A stretch of 64,000 nucleotides of DNA from Candidatus Gastranaerophilales bacterium (GCA_944324165.1 CALUVG010000009.1:1-64000), one strand, 5' to 3'. Positions 43,230 to 52,540 are shown, numbered from the stretch's first letter. A program made the numbers and translations. Notes: generated from the letters alone by a model not told the origin.

Positions 43230-44180
43230 TTATTTATCCAATCCTGCACTGTTTAAAATTAATAATACCAATTCATCATAATTTATTCCCATAGCCGCAG
43301 ACTGAGCCGGCAAATCACTCGTTTCAGTCATCCCTGGGCTTGTGTTAATTTCCAAAACATAAGGAATATCATTTACGATTAAAAAGTCTACACGACATAC
43401 TCCGCTGCATCCTGAAATTTCAGCGGCTTTAACTGCTAATTTTTTAACCCGTTTGGTCATTTCTTCACTTAATTCTGCAGGTAGAATAAATTCTGTCATA
43501 CCTTTTGTATATTTTGATTCATAATCATACCATTCTTTTTTAGGACGAAGTTCAAGAATTTCCGTTGCAAACGGTTCTCCGTTGCATTCGAGTACACCAA
43601 CCGTACAGCCAGCCCCTACCAGATACTCCTCAATTAAAACATCATTATTAAATTTTGCAGCTTCATTATATGCATCAAGTAATTCTTCTTTTGAATTAAC
43701 TTTAGTCATACCAAAACTTGAGCCCTCACAAACAGGTTTTGTTATTAACGGATAATTCAGGTCTTTAGTCATTTCCATTACATCATCACCTTTACGGACA
43801 AAAACTGACTTTATAAGCGGAATTTCTTTGCAAGAGGAAAGAATTCTTTTTGTATATTCTTTATTCATACAAACAGCACTTGCCATAACCCCGCATCCTG
43901 TATAAGGTATTTTTAAAATTTCTAAAATTCCTTGAATACAGCCGTCTTCACCATACTTGCCATGCAGTGCATTGTATGCAACATCATACTTTCCGACTTT
44001 TAATTTTTCAGTAATATTTTCATCTACTTCGACAAGGTCTACATTATTAAATCCCAGACGTTTTAATGCATCATAACACCCTTTTCCCGAACGTCTTGAA
44101 ATTTCTGCCTCTGAAGACATACCGCCGTTAAGTACAGCTATTTTTGTGTTTTTATCAAATTTTGATACAATATTTTGCAT
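43230..44180 (-). CDS. ddl: D-alanine--D-alanine ligase
   Basis: ATP-grasp enzyme making the D-Ala-D-Ala used by MurF. The 316 residues have the VLNGGMSSEAEISRRSG start, ALHGKYGEDGCIQG, CMNKEYTKRIL, KPVCEGSSFGM, VDFLIVNDIPYVLEINTSPGMT. AGAGGAAGA precedes ATG 44178-44180. Overlaps murB by 43 nt and is followed directly by ftsQ. Confidence 0.95.
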   Translation of the reverse strand: MQNIVSKFDKNTKIAVLNGGMSSEAEISRRSGKGCYDALKRLGFNNVDLVEVDENITEKLKVGKYDVAYNALHGKYGEDGCIQGILEILKIPYTGCGVMASAVCMNKEYTKRILSSCKEIPLIKSVFVRKGDDVMEMTKDLNYPLITKPVCEGSSFGMTKVNSKEELLDAYNEAAKFNNDVLIEEYLVGAGCTVGVLECNGEPFATEILELRPKKEWYDYESKYTKGMTEFILPAELSEEMTKRVKKLAVKAAEISGCSGVCRVDFLIVNDIPYVLEINTSPGMTETSDLPAQSAAMGINYDELVLLILNSAGLDK

Positions 44181-45070
44181 ATTTCTTCCTCTCTTTTATT
44201 TTTATTTCCAAGATATCTTACTTCCGGATTTAATATAACTCCAAAATTCTTTTTAACAGCATCCTGCATTTTCAGCATAATTTCCAAAATATCAGTGGAT
44301 GTTGCAGTGCCATCATTTATTATAAAATTCGCGTGATTTTCCCAGACATGCGCCCCGCCGTGTTTTATATTTTTTGCCCCCGACTGTTCCAAAAGGCGTC
44401 CTGCGGAATTCCCTTCAGGATTTCTGAAAACACTGCCGCAATTAGGCAATGCAAGTGACGGCTGATGAGTATGTCTGAACTCCAAATTTTCCTGCATTTT
44501 AGCAGTTATTTCTTCAGAAGATTTATTAGTCAAGTCAAAACTAGCCTTCAAAACAACCAAATCACGTTTTTGACAGACAGAAGTTCTATATGAAAAATCC
44601 ATTTCAGCATTTGTTAAAGTTATAACACTATTAGCAGCACGATCGTAGAATTGTCCTTCAACAAAAGTATCTTTAACTGACTGCCCGTGAGCACCGGCAT
44701 TCATAAAGACTTCACCGCCGATTGACCCGGGAAAAGCAACCATAAATTCAAGACCGCTCAATCCTTTTGCTGCAACAGCCTGCGAAAGTTTAGGACCTTT
44801 TAATCCGCATTCGGCACTAACCCTGGTTCCTTCAATTTCAAAATTAACCATCTTTGTCGTCAAAATCAAAGTACCATCATAACCATCGCCGGAAACAAGA
44901 GTATTGGTCATATTACCGCAAACAAAAGCATCAGGATATTCTTTTAAGACATTAATAAACTCATCAGTACTTTCCGGAAAAATTACTCGTGCTACATTTC
45001 CGCCAATCTTAAATGATGTAAGTTTTTTAACATCAAAGTTTTCTTCAACCAGCAATTTCCACAACCTCAT
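44138..45070 (-). CDS. murB: UDP-N-acetylenolpyruvoylglucosamine reductase
   Basis: FAD enzyme that reduces UDP-GlcNAc-enolpyruvate to UDP-MurNAc. The 310 residues show TSFKIGGNVARVIFP, AAKGLSGLEFMVAFPGSIGGEVFMNAGAHG (in parts), FSYRTSVCQ, NCGSVFRNPEG and HGGAHVWENHANFI, typical of the type II MurB. The start is uncertain: ATG 45070 overlaps murC by 26 nt, and a TTG closer to VEENFDVKKLT is possible. Second gene of murC-murB-ddl-ftsQ-nadE. Confidence 0.94.
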   Translation of the reverse strand: MRLWKLLVEENFDVKKLTSFKIGGNVARVIFPESTDEFINVLKEYPDAFVCGNMTNTLVSGDGYDGTLILTTKMVNFEIEGTRVSAECGLKGPKLSQAVAAKGLSGLEFMVAFPGSIGGEVFMNAGAHGQSVKDTFVEGQFYDRAANSVITLTNAEMDFSYRTSVCQKRDLVVLKASFDLTNKSSEEITAKMQENLEFRHTHQPSLALPNCGSVFRNPEGNSAGRLLEQSGAKNIKHGGAHVWENHANFIINDGTATSTDILEIMLKMQDAVKKNFGVILNPEVRYLGNKNKREEEICKILYQNLIKTQK

Positions 45071-46427
45071 TTTTTAAATTCAACAGCTCTTTGCCAAGAT
45101 TAGTTATTGTTCCGGCACCTAACCCGATAACAACATCATCAGGTTTCAATTGCGGCAGAAGTTTTTTGGCGACCTCTTTCATGCTGCCTGAAATATATTC
45201 ACAAGGAATATCGAGTTTGGCAGCCAGATCTTTTGTAAAGCGTTCGGAATTTATACCTTCAATTGCATCTTCTGATGCTGCATAAACATCAGTCACTACT
45301 ACTTTATTCACACCATCAAAAGCATTCAAAAATTCATTCCACAGATTTTTCAGTCTGGTATAACGATGCGGCTGAAATACAGCTATTATATTTTTATCCT
45401 TCATACCGGCAGTAGAAGACAATGTTGCCTTAATTTCTGTCGGATGATGTGCATAATCGTCATATAAGGTTATGCCGTTAAACTCTCCGACTTTTTGAAA
45501 ACGTCTTCCCATACCTGAAAAAGATGCAAAATGCTCTTTTACTTTGTTAATATCTACACCTGCCTGATGAAGACTTGCCAGTACAGATAAAGCATTATAC
45601 ACATTGTGTTTGCCGCGTAGAATAATCCTTAAATCAGTCAAGAATGCGCCCTTATAATAAATATCAAAATCTGTAAAATCAGGAGTATATTCAATATTTT
45701 TAGCCATATAATCGGCTTCACTTTCAATAGCGAAAGTCATTGACTTATGACTCTTCAGTGATGACGCGCCTTTACAGTCATTATTTATCAGTAAAACTGA
45801 ATTTTCATCCATATTTGATATAAATTTTTCAAATGTGTTAAGAATTGATTTTAATCCATCTTTGTAAAAATCTAAATGGTCAGCCTCAAGATTATTCACA
45901 ACACAGATATTAGGTTTATATTTTACAATTGTGCCATCACTTTCATCAAGTTCCGCAACAAAATATTTTCCGTCAGTAGATTGAGCATTAACCCCAAGCT
46001 CCGGTATAATACCACCAACAACAAATGAAGGTTTATAACCGGCTTTTTCCAACACATAAGAACATAATCCGCTTGTTGTTGTTTTTCCGTGCGTTCCGGA
46101 AAATCCGAGAAAGAATTTTCCCCATCTTGAAATTTCAGCCAAAACATCTGAACGGTGATAAATTTTCAATCCCAACTCTTTTGCTCTGATAATTTCAGGG
46201 TTATCCTCCCTGATTGCCGTACTGGCAACAACAACCGCATCCTCCGGCACATTTTCCGCATTGTGCCCAATATGAACAACAGCTCCCAGTTTTCTTAATT
46301 TGTCAACATATTTGCTGTCACAAATATCAGACCCTGCAACGTCACAGCCATTTTCCAGTAAATATTTTGCTAAACCGCTCATTCCAACACCGCCAATTGC
46401 GATGAAATAGTATTTCTTCTTATTCAA
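45045..46427 (-). CDS. murC: UDP-N-acetylmuramate--L-alanine ligase
   Basis: First Mur ligase, adding L-Ala to UDP-MurNAc. The 460 residues have GVGMSGLAKYLLENG, the P-loop GFSGTHGKTTTSGL, VVNNLEADHLDFY, DDYAHHPTEIKATL and FQPHRYTRLKNL. The start is probably TTG 46425-46427 with an AGGGA site; no better ATG is near. First gene of the second cell-wall cluster; the other Mur genes sit in reverse orientation at 12.2-18.2 kb. Confidence 0.95.
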   Translation of the reverse strand: MNKKKYYFIAIGGVGMSGLAKYLLENGCDVAGSDICDSKYVDKLRKLGAVVHIGHNAENVPEDAVVVASTAIREDNPEIIRAKELGLKIYHRSDVLAEISRWGKFFLGFSGTHGKTTTSGLCSYVLEKAGYKPSFVVGGIIPELGVNAQSTDGKYFVAELDESDGTIVKYKPNICVVNNLEADHLDFYKDGLKSILNTFEKFISNMDENSVLLINNDCKGASSLKSHKSMTFAIESEADYMAKNIEYTPDFTDFDIYYKGAFLTDLRIILRGKHNVYNALSVLASLHQAGVDINKVKEHFASFSGMGRRFQKVGEFNGITLYDDYAHHPTEIKATLSSTAGMKDKNIIAVFQPHRYTRLKNLWNEFLNAFDGVNKVVVTDVYAASEDAIEGINSERFTKDLAAKLDIPCEYISGSMKEVAKKLLPQLKPDDVVIGLGAGTITNLGKELLNLKNEVVEIAG

Positions 46428-46583
46428 AATCTATATCCCTAAACTATCTATTGTCAACATTTCTATTATAATACAGAAATGAGTATATAGTTATTTTTGT
46501 AATGATTTTTTAAGTAATGATTTTATTTCTAAAAATTAATTGTTATACAGGCACAAAATATCTTCTTCTTTTTATTTTTCGGC

Positions 46584-46612
46584 TTGCATTATTCTTTAAG
46601 ATATGTTATAAT
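46584..46612 (+). promoter_or_regulatory. Promoter of the zinc-ribbon gene
   Basis: TTGCAT (46584-46589), 17-nt spacer, TATAAT (46607-46612), with a 60-nt leader before the gene at 46681. Confidence 0.75.
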
Positions 46613-46680
46613 TATTAAAATAAAGGAATTTTGTAATAGATTTCTTATATTTAAAAGATGTACAAATCAGGAGAAGAACG

Positions 46681-46962
46681 ATGTACGAAGATGAAAAATT
46701 AGTATGTGAAGATTGCGGCACCGAATTTGTTTTCTCTGCCGGCGAACAGGAATTCTATGCAGAAAAAGGACTTGTCAACAAGCCTAAAAGATGTCCTGAC
46801 TGTCGTAAAAAAAGAAGACAAAACAATCGCAGAAAAAGAAAAATGTATGACGCAGTCTGCTCTAAATGCGGTGCTCAAACTCAGGTTCCTTTCAAACCTA
46901 TTCCGGGGAAAGAAGTCTATTGCAAGGATTGTTTTGCTAAAGAAGATAATATTGCTCAATAA
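46681..46962 (+). CDS. Small zinc-ribbon protein (four CxxC pairs)
   Basis: A 93-residue protein with four CxxC knuckles: LVCEDCGTEF, KRCPDCRKKRR, AVCSKCGAQT and VYCKDCFAKED, giving two zinc sites. The middle is extremely basic (RKKRRQNNRRKRK), suggesting nucleic-acid binding. Similar zinc-ribbon proteins are widespread but uncharacterised. CAGGAGAAG precedes ATG 46681; a perfect palindromic terminator follows. Confidence 0.75.
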   Translation: MYEDEKLVCEDCGTEFVFSAGEQEFYAEKGLVNKPKRCPDCRKKRRQNNRRKRKMYDAVCSKCGAQTQVPFKPIPGKEVYCKDCFAKEDNIAQ

Positions 46963-46975
46963 ACTTAATACTCAT

Positions 46976-47011
46976 AAAAAAGGCAGAACTTTTAAAAGTT
47001 CTGCCTTTTTT
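46976..47011. terminator. Perfect 36-bp palindromic terminator
   Basis: AAAAAAGGCAGAACTTTT followed directly by its reverse complement ending in six T. Shared by the zinc-ribbon gene and the convergent gene at 47010. Confidence 0.92.
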
Positions 47012-47375
47012 ATGCTCCTATACAGCTGTTTAAATATTCTATCATATTTATTTTTTCTTCATATAAATATTTGATAAAATTCAAATATGCCGGATCGTAT
47101 GATGTTATCACAAGATTTATCTCAAATCCGTCAGTACAAAATGGTTCATAATCATATACAACGTAACTGTTATATTTGCTTTTCCATTCTTTTTTTTCTA
47201 CCCTGCTGTTATTTTCTTCTACAATATCTTCAAGCCAGGATACTATATTTTTATTTACATTTTTTATTTCCAGACGACTGTATCTGCTACAATCCGGATA
47301 ATCGTTTCCCTTTAACATGTCAAAATACTCCAAACATTGCGCTATACACAAATTGTAAATGTTTTTCTTTATCAA
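47010..47375 (-). CDS. Hypothetical protein (121 aa)
   Basis: Soluble, acidic protein without recognised domain; it has an N-terminal segment with three cysteines (NLCIAQCLEYFDM, PDCSRYSR) and aromatic-rich middle (YNSYVVYDYEPFC). The only start near the ribosome binding site (AAAGGGG) is a TTG at 47373-47375. Convergent with the zinc-ribbon gene and divergent from the ZorA-like gene. Confidence 0.55.
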   Translation of the reverse strand: MIKKNIYNLCIAQCLEYFDMLKGNDYPDCSRYSRLEIKNVNKNIVSWLEDIVEENNSRVEKKEWKSKYNSYVVYDYEPFCTDGFEINLVITSYDPAYLNFIKYLYEEKINMIEYLNSCIGA

Positions 47376-47444
47376 ATAATCCCCTTTAGGTATAAATTAA
47401 TATAGGCATATTTGGCAATTTTATTTGTAACAAAAAAATACTTT

Positions 47445-47473
47445 TTGCCAGGTTACTTTTATTGTGATATAAT
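47445..47473 (+). promoter_or_regulatory. Strong promoter of the ZorAB-like operon
   Basis: TTGCCA (47445-47450), 17-nt spacer, TATAAT (47468-47473); start expected near 47480. Confidence 0.8.
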
Positions 47474-47509
47474 TTTGTTATCGTAAAAGATTCTGGAGAA
47501 ATTTATACT

Positions 47510-48424
47510 ATGAATAGCATGTTAGTTCACATTTTAAAAGACCCGCCTATATTAATAGTTATCTTTACATTCATTTTTTCACTTATATTTTGTTCACGTA
47601 AGTACATTTATGTAAAGAAACAATTGATGTATTTTTATAACTTTATAAAAGATTTCAAAAAAAGTGATTTAAATTTCAGATTTAAAGAAATAGATGAATG
47701 GATGTGCAACAATCCTTATGTTTCGGCAAGCTGGCTGGAATTTAAAAATACACTTGTTTTTTCAGAATCTGTTGCTCTCAAAACGAAAGATAATGATCTG
47801 ACATATAAAGAAGTCTCATCAACTGTTCAAAATATTCAAACAACAGTTGACCCGCTATACTTTTTCAATGCTGAAAGTATGATTACTTCCAAATTCAACT
47901 TCAAGTTTTTGCAAACAGTGCCGACAATCCTGACAGGTTTCGGTCCGTTGTTTACATTTATGAACATCGCTGTTGCGTTCGGTAAAATCGACTTTTCATC
48001 TCAAGAAAAAACAATTGCATCCGTTGCAGACCTGATGAGTTCCATGCAGGTTGCGGCGCTTGTATCAGTATTTGCGGTTGCGTCTTCTTTGATATTCATG
48101 TCTTTTGAAAAACTTCTTTATAACAAATTCTGTCAGGGACCTCTGGCAATGTGTCAGGATCGTATTGCAAAATTATTCGACAACATTTCATCAGAAAAAT
48201 TCCTGCTGGAATTGTTAAAAGAAACAAAAATCCAGAACAATTCAGTATCAAACCTCATCGGCAAATTGCCTGATGACTTCAAAGTGGCACTGAATGCCGG
48301 TATTGCAAGTAACCTTGTACCTTATCTGGAAAACCTTATTTACGGGGTTAACCAATTGAACAAACAAATTAAAGAATCGGCGAAAGCTGCCGGCAAATCT
48401 GATGATGTAGACGAATTATTTTAA
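47510..48424 (+). CDS. ZorA/MotA/ExbB-like proton channel subunit
   Basis: A 304-residue membrane protein of the MotA/TolQ/ExbB/ZorA superfamily. One helix is at about 13-28, then a cytosolic stretch with YFFN (117-120), the channel helix with QTVPTILTGFGPLFTF (135-150) and a third helix (178-198; MQVAALVSVFAVASS). The FFN...VPxxLTGxG arrangement resembles ZorA of the Zorya anti-phage system more than flagellar MotA. Zorya ZorA has a long cytosolic coiled-coil tail; here only about 105 residues follow the last helix. GGAG precedes ATG 47510. Pairs with the MotB/ZorB-like gene 18 nt downstream. Confidence 0.75.
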   Translation: MNSMLVHILKDPPILIVIFTFIFSLIFCSRKYIYVKKQLMYFYNFIKDFKKSDLNFRFKEIDEWMCNNPYVSASWLEFKNTLVFSESVALKTKDNDLTYKEVSSTVQNIQTTVDPLYFFNAESMITSKFNFKFLQTVPTILTGFGPLFTFMNIAVAFGKIDFSSQEKTIASVADLMSSMQVAALVSVFAVASSLIFMSFEKLLYNKFCQGPLAMCQDRIAKLFDNISSEKFLLELLKETKIQNNSVSNLIGKLPDDFKVALNAGIASNLVPYLENLIYGVNQLNKQIKESAKAAGKSDDVDELF

Positions 48425-48442
48425 TCCGGAGTTAATTGAATT

Positions 48443-49126
48443 ATGGCAATGATGGCAAAAAAACACGGTGAAGACGGCGAAGAAGGTAATATATTCTGGG
48501 TTACGATGTCCGACTTGATGTTGGGGCTAGCCTGCGTATTTATGACCTTATTCGTTCTGGCTATGACCGGATTTACTCAAACAACCGTTCAACAAAAACA
48601 AAATCAGATGAAAGCGGTTGAAGAACTTGCAGACAAATTAAAACAGGCTGAAATTGATGCCGAAGTCGATAAAATGACAGGTGATATTAAAATTTCTGAC
48701 CTTGAGCTTTTTGATGTCAACAGTTGGACTCTTTCTGCAAAAGGACGTGCATATTTAGACAAATTAGTCCCGATATATGTTAATACAATTTTTACCAAAC
48801 CTGAATTAGACCAAAACATTGCCAATATTATTGTTCAAGGGCATACAGATTCTCAATCATTTGCCGGGCTTTCCACGAAAGACGAACAGTTTACACGCAA
48901 CATGGAACTGAGTTTAAAACGTGCGAATGCTGTCGCTGAATATATGTTTAAAACTAATTTTGACAAAACTCACAGTGCTGATTTACGCCAAAAACTTGTT
49001 GTTGAAGGTAAAAGTTTCAGTGAACCTATAATTGAAAACGGAAAAGAAAATTATGATAAAAGCCGTCGTGTAGAACTTAAATTAAAAGTTAACACATGGG
49101 ATATCAAAAACATGTTAGGATTTTAA
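48443..49126 (+). CDS. ZorB/MotB-like OmpA-domain stator subunit
   Basis: A 227-residue partner of the ZorA-like channel. Residues 18-42 form a single helix, FWVTMSDLMLGLACVFMTLF, with Asp24 in the position of the proton-binding Asp of MotB. A linker helix (50-75) leads to an OmpA-like peptidoglycan-binding domain with VQGHTDSQSFAG (131-142), LSLKRANAVAEYMF (157-170) and KSRRVELKL (206-214). Together they look like a stator anchored to the wall and driven by protons. CCGGAG precedes ATG 48443. A DUF711 gene follows after 3 nt. Confidence 0.78.
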   Translation: MAMMAKKHGEDGEEGNIFWVTMSDLMLGLACVFMTLFVLAMTGFTQTTVQQKQNQMKAVEELADKLKQAEIDAEVDKMTGDIKISDLELFDVNSWTLSAKGRAYLDKLVPIYVNTIFTKPELDQNIANIIVQGHTDSQSFAGLSTKDEQFTRNMELSLKRANAVAEYMFKTNFDKTHSADLRQKLVVEGKSFSEPIIENGKENYDKSRRVELKLKVNTWDIKNMLGF

Positions 49127-49129
49127 GCA

Positions 49130-50491
49130 ATGATTAATCAGGATAATATTTTAGAAACCATAAATATGATTAAACTATACAATCTGGATATTCGTACCAC
49201 AACAATGGCTATTAGCTTGAGAGATTGTGCATCTGAAGATTGTGATGAAGTTTGTGAAAAAATATACAAAAAAATTACAGGATATGCTAAAAATCTTGTA
49301 GAATACGCTAACGAACTGGAAAATGATTATTCAATTCCTATTATAAATAAAAGAATTGCGGTTACACCGGTATCAATTATTGGTGAAAGCTGTAAAAATC
49401 CTGATTACGTAAAAATAGCAAAAACACTTGATAAAGCAGCATTAGAAGTCGGAGTTAATTTTGTCGGCGGTTTTTCAGCATTAGTGGAAAAAGGTTTTAC
49501 TAAAGGTGATGACCTGCTAATGGAAAGCATTCCTGAAGCTCTGGCAGCAACAGAACGCCTTTGTTCTTCTGTAAACCTTGCATCTTCCAAAGCGGGAATT
49601 AATATGGATGCAGTGTTAAGAATGGCAGAAACAGTAAAAAAAGCTGCGGAATTAACAAAAGACAGGGACTGTATAGGGGCTGCAAAATTGGTTTGTTTCT
49701 GCAATTCAGCAGGAGATAATCCCTTTATGGCAGGGGCTTTTTGCGGATACGGGGAACCAGAATGTGCATTAAATGTTGGGGTATCAGGTCCGGGGGTAGT
49801 TCGTGCTGCAATAGAAGATTTACCTGATAATGCTGATATGAGTACACTTGCAAATAAAATCAAACAAATTGCATATAAAATTACAACAACCGGAGAACTC
49901 GTAGGTCGAAAGCTTGCGAAAAGATTAGATATACCATTTGGCGTAATAGATTTATCGCTTGCGCCAACACCTGCAGAAGGCGATAGTGTTGCAGGAATTT
50001 TTCAGGCTATGGGACTTGAACATGCCGGAGCACACGGCACTACTGCTGCACTCGCAATGCTAAATGATGCAGTTAAAAAAGGCGGTATAATGGCAAGTTC
50101 ACATGTAGGGGGACTTTCAGGAGCATTTATTCCCGTTTCGGAGGATGCCGGCATGATTGACGCTGCAACTAAAGGCTATTTAACTTTTGACAAATTGGAA
50201 GCTATGACATCTGTTTGTTCAGTAGGTCTGGATATGATAGCAATTCCCGGAGATACACCGGTAGACACTATCGCAGGTATAATTGCTGATGAAATGGCAA
50301 TTGGTATGATTAACAAAAAAACAACTGCAGTCAGAGTAATCCCTGTTATAGGCAAAACAGTAGGCGATAAAATCTATTACGGCGGTTTGTTAGGAGAAGC
50401 ACCTGTTATTCCTGTAAACACCCTTTCTTCATCAAAATTTGTCCGCCGCGGCGGTAGAATTCCTGCCCCTATTCATAGCTTAAACAACTGA
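49130..50491 (+). CDS. PFL (DUF711/UPF0210) family protein
   Basis: A 453-residue protein of the DUF711/UPF0210 family, structurally related to the pyruvate-formate-lyase fold but with unknown activity. Recognisable blocks are [61 protein letters not shown] and the glycine-rich [17 protein letters not shown]. Its usual neighbour, a small ACT-domain protein, is not present. Instead it sits 3 nt behind the ZorB-like gene, so it is presumably co-transcribed with the motor pair. Confidence 0.85.
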   Translation: MINQDNILETINMIKLYNLDIRTTTMAISLRDCASEDCDEVCEKIYKKITGYAKNLVEYANELENDYSIPIINKRIAVTPVSIIGESCKNPDYVKIAKTLDKAALEVGVNFVGGFSALVEKGFTKGDDLLMESIPEALAATERLCSSVNLASSKAGINMDAVLRMAETVKKAAELTKDRDCIGAAKLVCFCNSAGDNPFMAGAFCGYGEPECALNVGVSGPGVVRAAIEDLPDNADMSTLANKIKQIAYKITTTGELVGRKLAKRLDIPFGVIDLSLAPTPAEGDSVAGIFQAMGLEHAGAHGTTAALAMLNDAVKKGGIMASSHVGGLSGAFIPVSEDAGMIDAATKGYLTFDKLEAMTSVCSVGLDMIAIPGDTPVDTIAGIIADEMAIGMINKKTTAVRVIPVIGKTVGDKIYYGGLLGEAPVIPVNTLSSSKFVRRGGRIPAPIHSLNN

Positions 50492-50504
50492 GAAAGGACA
50501 TCAA

Positions 50505-50870
50505 TTGGCAAAAACATTCAATGAATTAACAATAGAATTAAGAGACTTTATACTGGATGCATTAAACGATCCGCGCTCCAATAATATGAAAGTAAAGAGA
50601 TACGAATTTAACGCATTGGATGTTTCTATGGATTCAGATAGGGAAAGTACCCCGCATATTATCGTTTCAATGGGAATTTCACAGGCAATTTTTAGTATCG
50701 AAACCGGTAAAAAAATTAACGGCGGTATGGGACCTGTCGAAAGATACGTTCTCAAATGGCTTGAAAAAGGGTTAACTCTTCAAAAACTCCGTGAAACGTG
50801 GATGTCTACGGAAAGAAACCAACAAAGAAAACTCAAAAAAGATGCTAAGCCTCAAAGTAAATTCCGATAA
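50505..50870 (+). CDS. Hypothetical protein (121 aa), last gene of the ZorAB-like operon
   Basis: Starts with TTG 50505 behind AAAGGACA, 13 nt after the DUF711 gene. Mixed helix/strand N-terminal domain (FNELTIELRDFILDALND; HIIVSMGISQAIFSIE) and a basic C-terminal tail (TERNQQRKLKKDAKPQSKFR). No family recognised. Convergent with uvrC with 5 bp between them. Function may be linked to the upstream motor or DUF711 protein. Confidence 0.62.
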   Translation: MAKTFNELTIELRDFILDALNDPRSNNMKVKRYEFNALDVSMDSDRESTPHIIVSMGISQAIFSIETGKKINGGMGPVERYVLKWLEKGLTLQKLRETWMSTERNQQRKLKKDAKPQSKFR

Positions 50871-50875
50871 TAATT

Positions 50876-52540
50876 TTATTTTTCTTTAGTCATTGCTTTG
50901 GAACGCAATTTTCTATGATAGGTTATAGCAAACCTGTGCGCCTCATCTCTAATTCTTTGAAATAAAAATAGCGCACTGGATTTTCGCGGCAATATAACAG
51001 GGTCAGACTGTCCCGGCAAAAACACTTCTTCATAACGTTTGGCAAGTGACACTACATCAATGCCTTCAACACCCAGTTCCTTAATTATTTCCATAACACT
51101 AGAAAGTTGCCCTTTACCGCCATCAATGATAATTAAATCAGGTTTATCCCAATTTTTTTCACCCAGTCGTGTTAGTCTTCTGGTAAGCACTTCCTTCATT
51201 GATAAAAAGTCATCCGGTTTGCCTTCTGTACTTCTTACTTTGAATTTTTTATATTCTGATTTTTTACTTAAGCCGTTTATAAAAGTTACCATGGAGGCAA
51301 CAGTGTTCGTACCTTGAATATGCGAAATATCATAACATTCAATCCTGTGCGGAAAATTTTTCAGATTTAATTTTTCAGCGAGATAGGAACCTATTTCATT
51401 AAAATCGTCTCTGATTTTAGACATTTTAGAAAGTTTAGCGTTATTTAGCACTACCTGCGCATTTTTATCTGCAAGTGCCTGTAATTCCTTGCCCTGCGCT
51501 GATTTACCGTAAGAAATTTTCACTTTTTTCTGCGCTAAAATCTCTAACCATTCTTCATACAAAGCTTTTTCGCCAACGGCTTCTAATTCATTTGAAACAA
51601 TTCTGTCAGGATAACCAAGCGTAAGAGTGCTGTAATATTCTTTGAAAAATGTCGCGAAAAACTCTGTTCTGTCTTCGTCTTCAACCTCATAAACGAAATC
51701 CTTTTTATCTATCAAACGCCCTTCTCTAATCATAAGAATTACTATTGCAAAAATTCCGTCATCTGCAAGAAGAGATATCACATCTTCGTTAAGTTTAGTA
51801 TTTTCATAAACGACTTTCTGTTTTTCAAGAGTTTTTTTCAAATCCATATAGCTGTCACGAAGTTTTGCAGCTTTTTCAAACTGTTCAGAGTCTGCATATT
51901 TTTGCATCTGTTCTTGCAGTTGTTTCATTAATTCAGCCTGCTTACCGGAAAGAAACAATTCTGCCTGATGGACAAGTTTTTTATATTCCTCACTGGTAAC
52001 CATGTGCTGACATGGCGCAAGACATCTGCCTATATGATAATACAGACAGGGACGGTCTTTAAATTTAGGGGATTTGCACTGTTTGAGCGGAAAAACTTTT
52101 TTTAGAAAGTCAAGAGTGGCATGCATTGCCCGCACATCAGTATAAGGACCGTAATATTTACCTTTTTCAGGATTCATGTTTTTTTTGCGGACAATAGAAA
52201 TACGCGGAAAATCTTCATCCGTAATAAGAAAATACGGATATTTTTTGTCATCTTTAAGCAGAATATTATATTTAGGTTTATGTTTTTTTATCAAATGACT
52301 TTCGAGAATAAGTGCTTCTACTTCAGTATTAGTTATAATATATTCAAGCCGGTCAATTTGAGAGACCAGAACTTGAACCTTAACACTATCATGGTGTTTG
52401 CGATTGAAGTAGCTTAAAACGCGGCGCTTAAGGATTTTCGCCTTACCAACATAAATAATTTCACCTTCTTTGTTGTAATATATATAACACCCCGGGAGGG
52501 ACGGGAGAAGTTTAAGAGTTTGTTTAAGCTGCTCATTCAT
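50876..52540 (-). CDS. uvrC: Excinuclease ABC subunit C, lacking the C-terminal HhH domain
   Basis: Dual-incision nuclease of nucleotide-excision repair. The GIY-YIG domain (LPGCYIYYNKEGEIIYVGKA, residues 14-33), the central UVR motif (QMQKYADSEQFEKAAKLRD) and the RNase-H-like domain (IDGGKGQLSSVMEI, FQRIRDEAHRFAITYHR) are intact. The protein stops after RSKAMTKEK, exactly where the tandem helix-hairpin-helix domain should begin, giving 554 rather than about 600 residues. No HhH sequence follows downstream. No ribosome binding site; TGC-TATAAT lies 7 nt before the ATG. Confidence 0.92.
   Translation of the reverse strand: MNEQLKQTLKLLPSLPGCYIYYNKEGEIIYVGKAKILKRRVLSYFNRKHHDSVKVQVLVSQIDRLEYIITNTEVEALILESHLIKKHKPKYNILLKDDKKYPYFLITDEDFPRISIVRKKNMNPEKGKYYGPYTDVRAMHATLDFLKKVFPLKQCKSPKFKDRPCLYYHIGRCLAPCQHMVTSEEYKKLVHQAELFLSGKQAELMKQLQEQMQKYADSEQFEKAAKLRDSYMDLKKTLEKQKVVYENTKLNEDVISLLADDGIFAIVILMIREGRLIDKKDFVYEVEDEDRTEFFATFFKEYYSTLTLGYPDRIVSNELEAVGEKALYEEWLEILAQKKVKISYGKSAQGKELQALADKNAQVVLNNAKLSKMSKIRDDFNEIGSYLAEKLNLKNFPHRIECYDISHIQGTNTVASMVTFINGLSKKSEYKKFKVRSTEGKPDDFLSMKEVLTRRLTRLGEKNWDKPDLIIIDGGKGQLSSVMEIIKELGVEGIDVVSLAKRYEEVFLPGQSDPVILPRKSSALFLFQRIRDEAHRFAITYHRKLRSKAMTKEK

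Noticed and set aside
47510-49126. Flagellar MotA/MotB
   Set aside because: The channel has the FFN...VPxxLTG pattern of ZorA and lacks the usual MotA layout; no flagellar gene is in the window.
47510-50870. Complete Zorya anti-phage system
   Set aside because: Only ZorA- and ZorB-like genes are present; no ZorC, ZorD helicase or ZorE nuclease follows and the ZorA tail is short.
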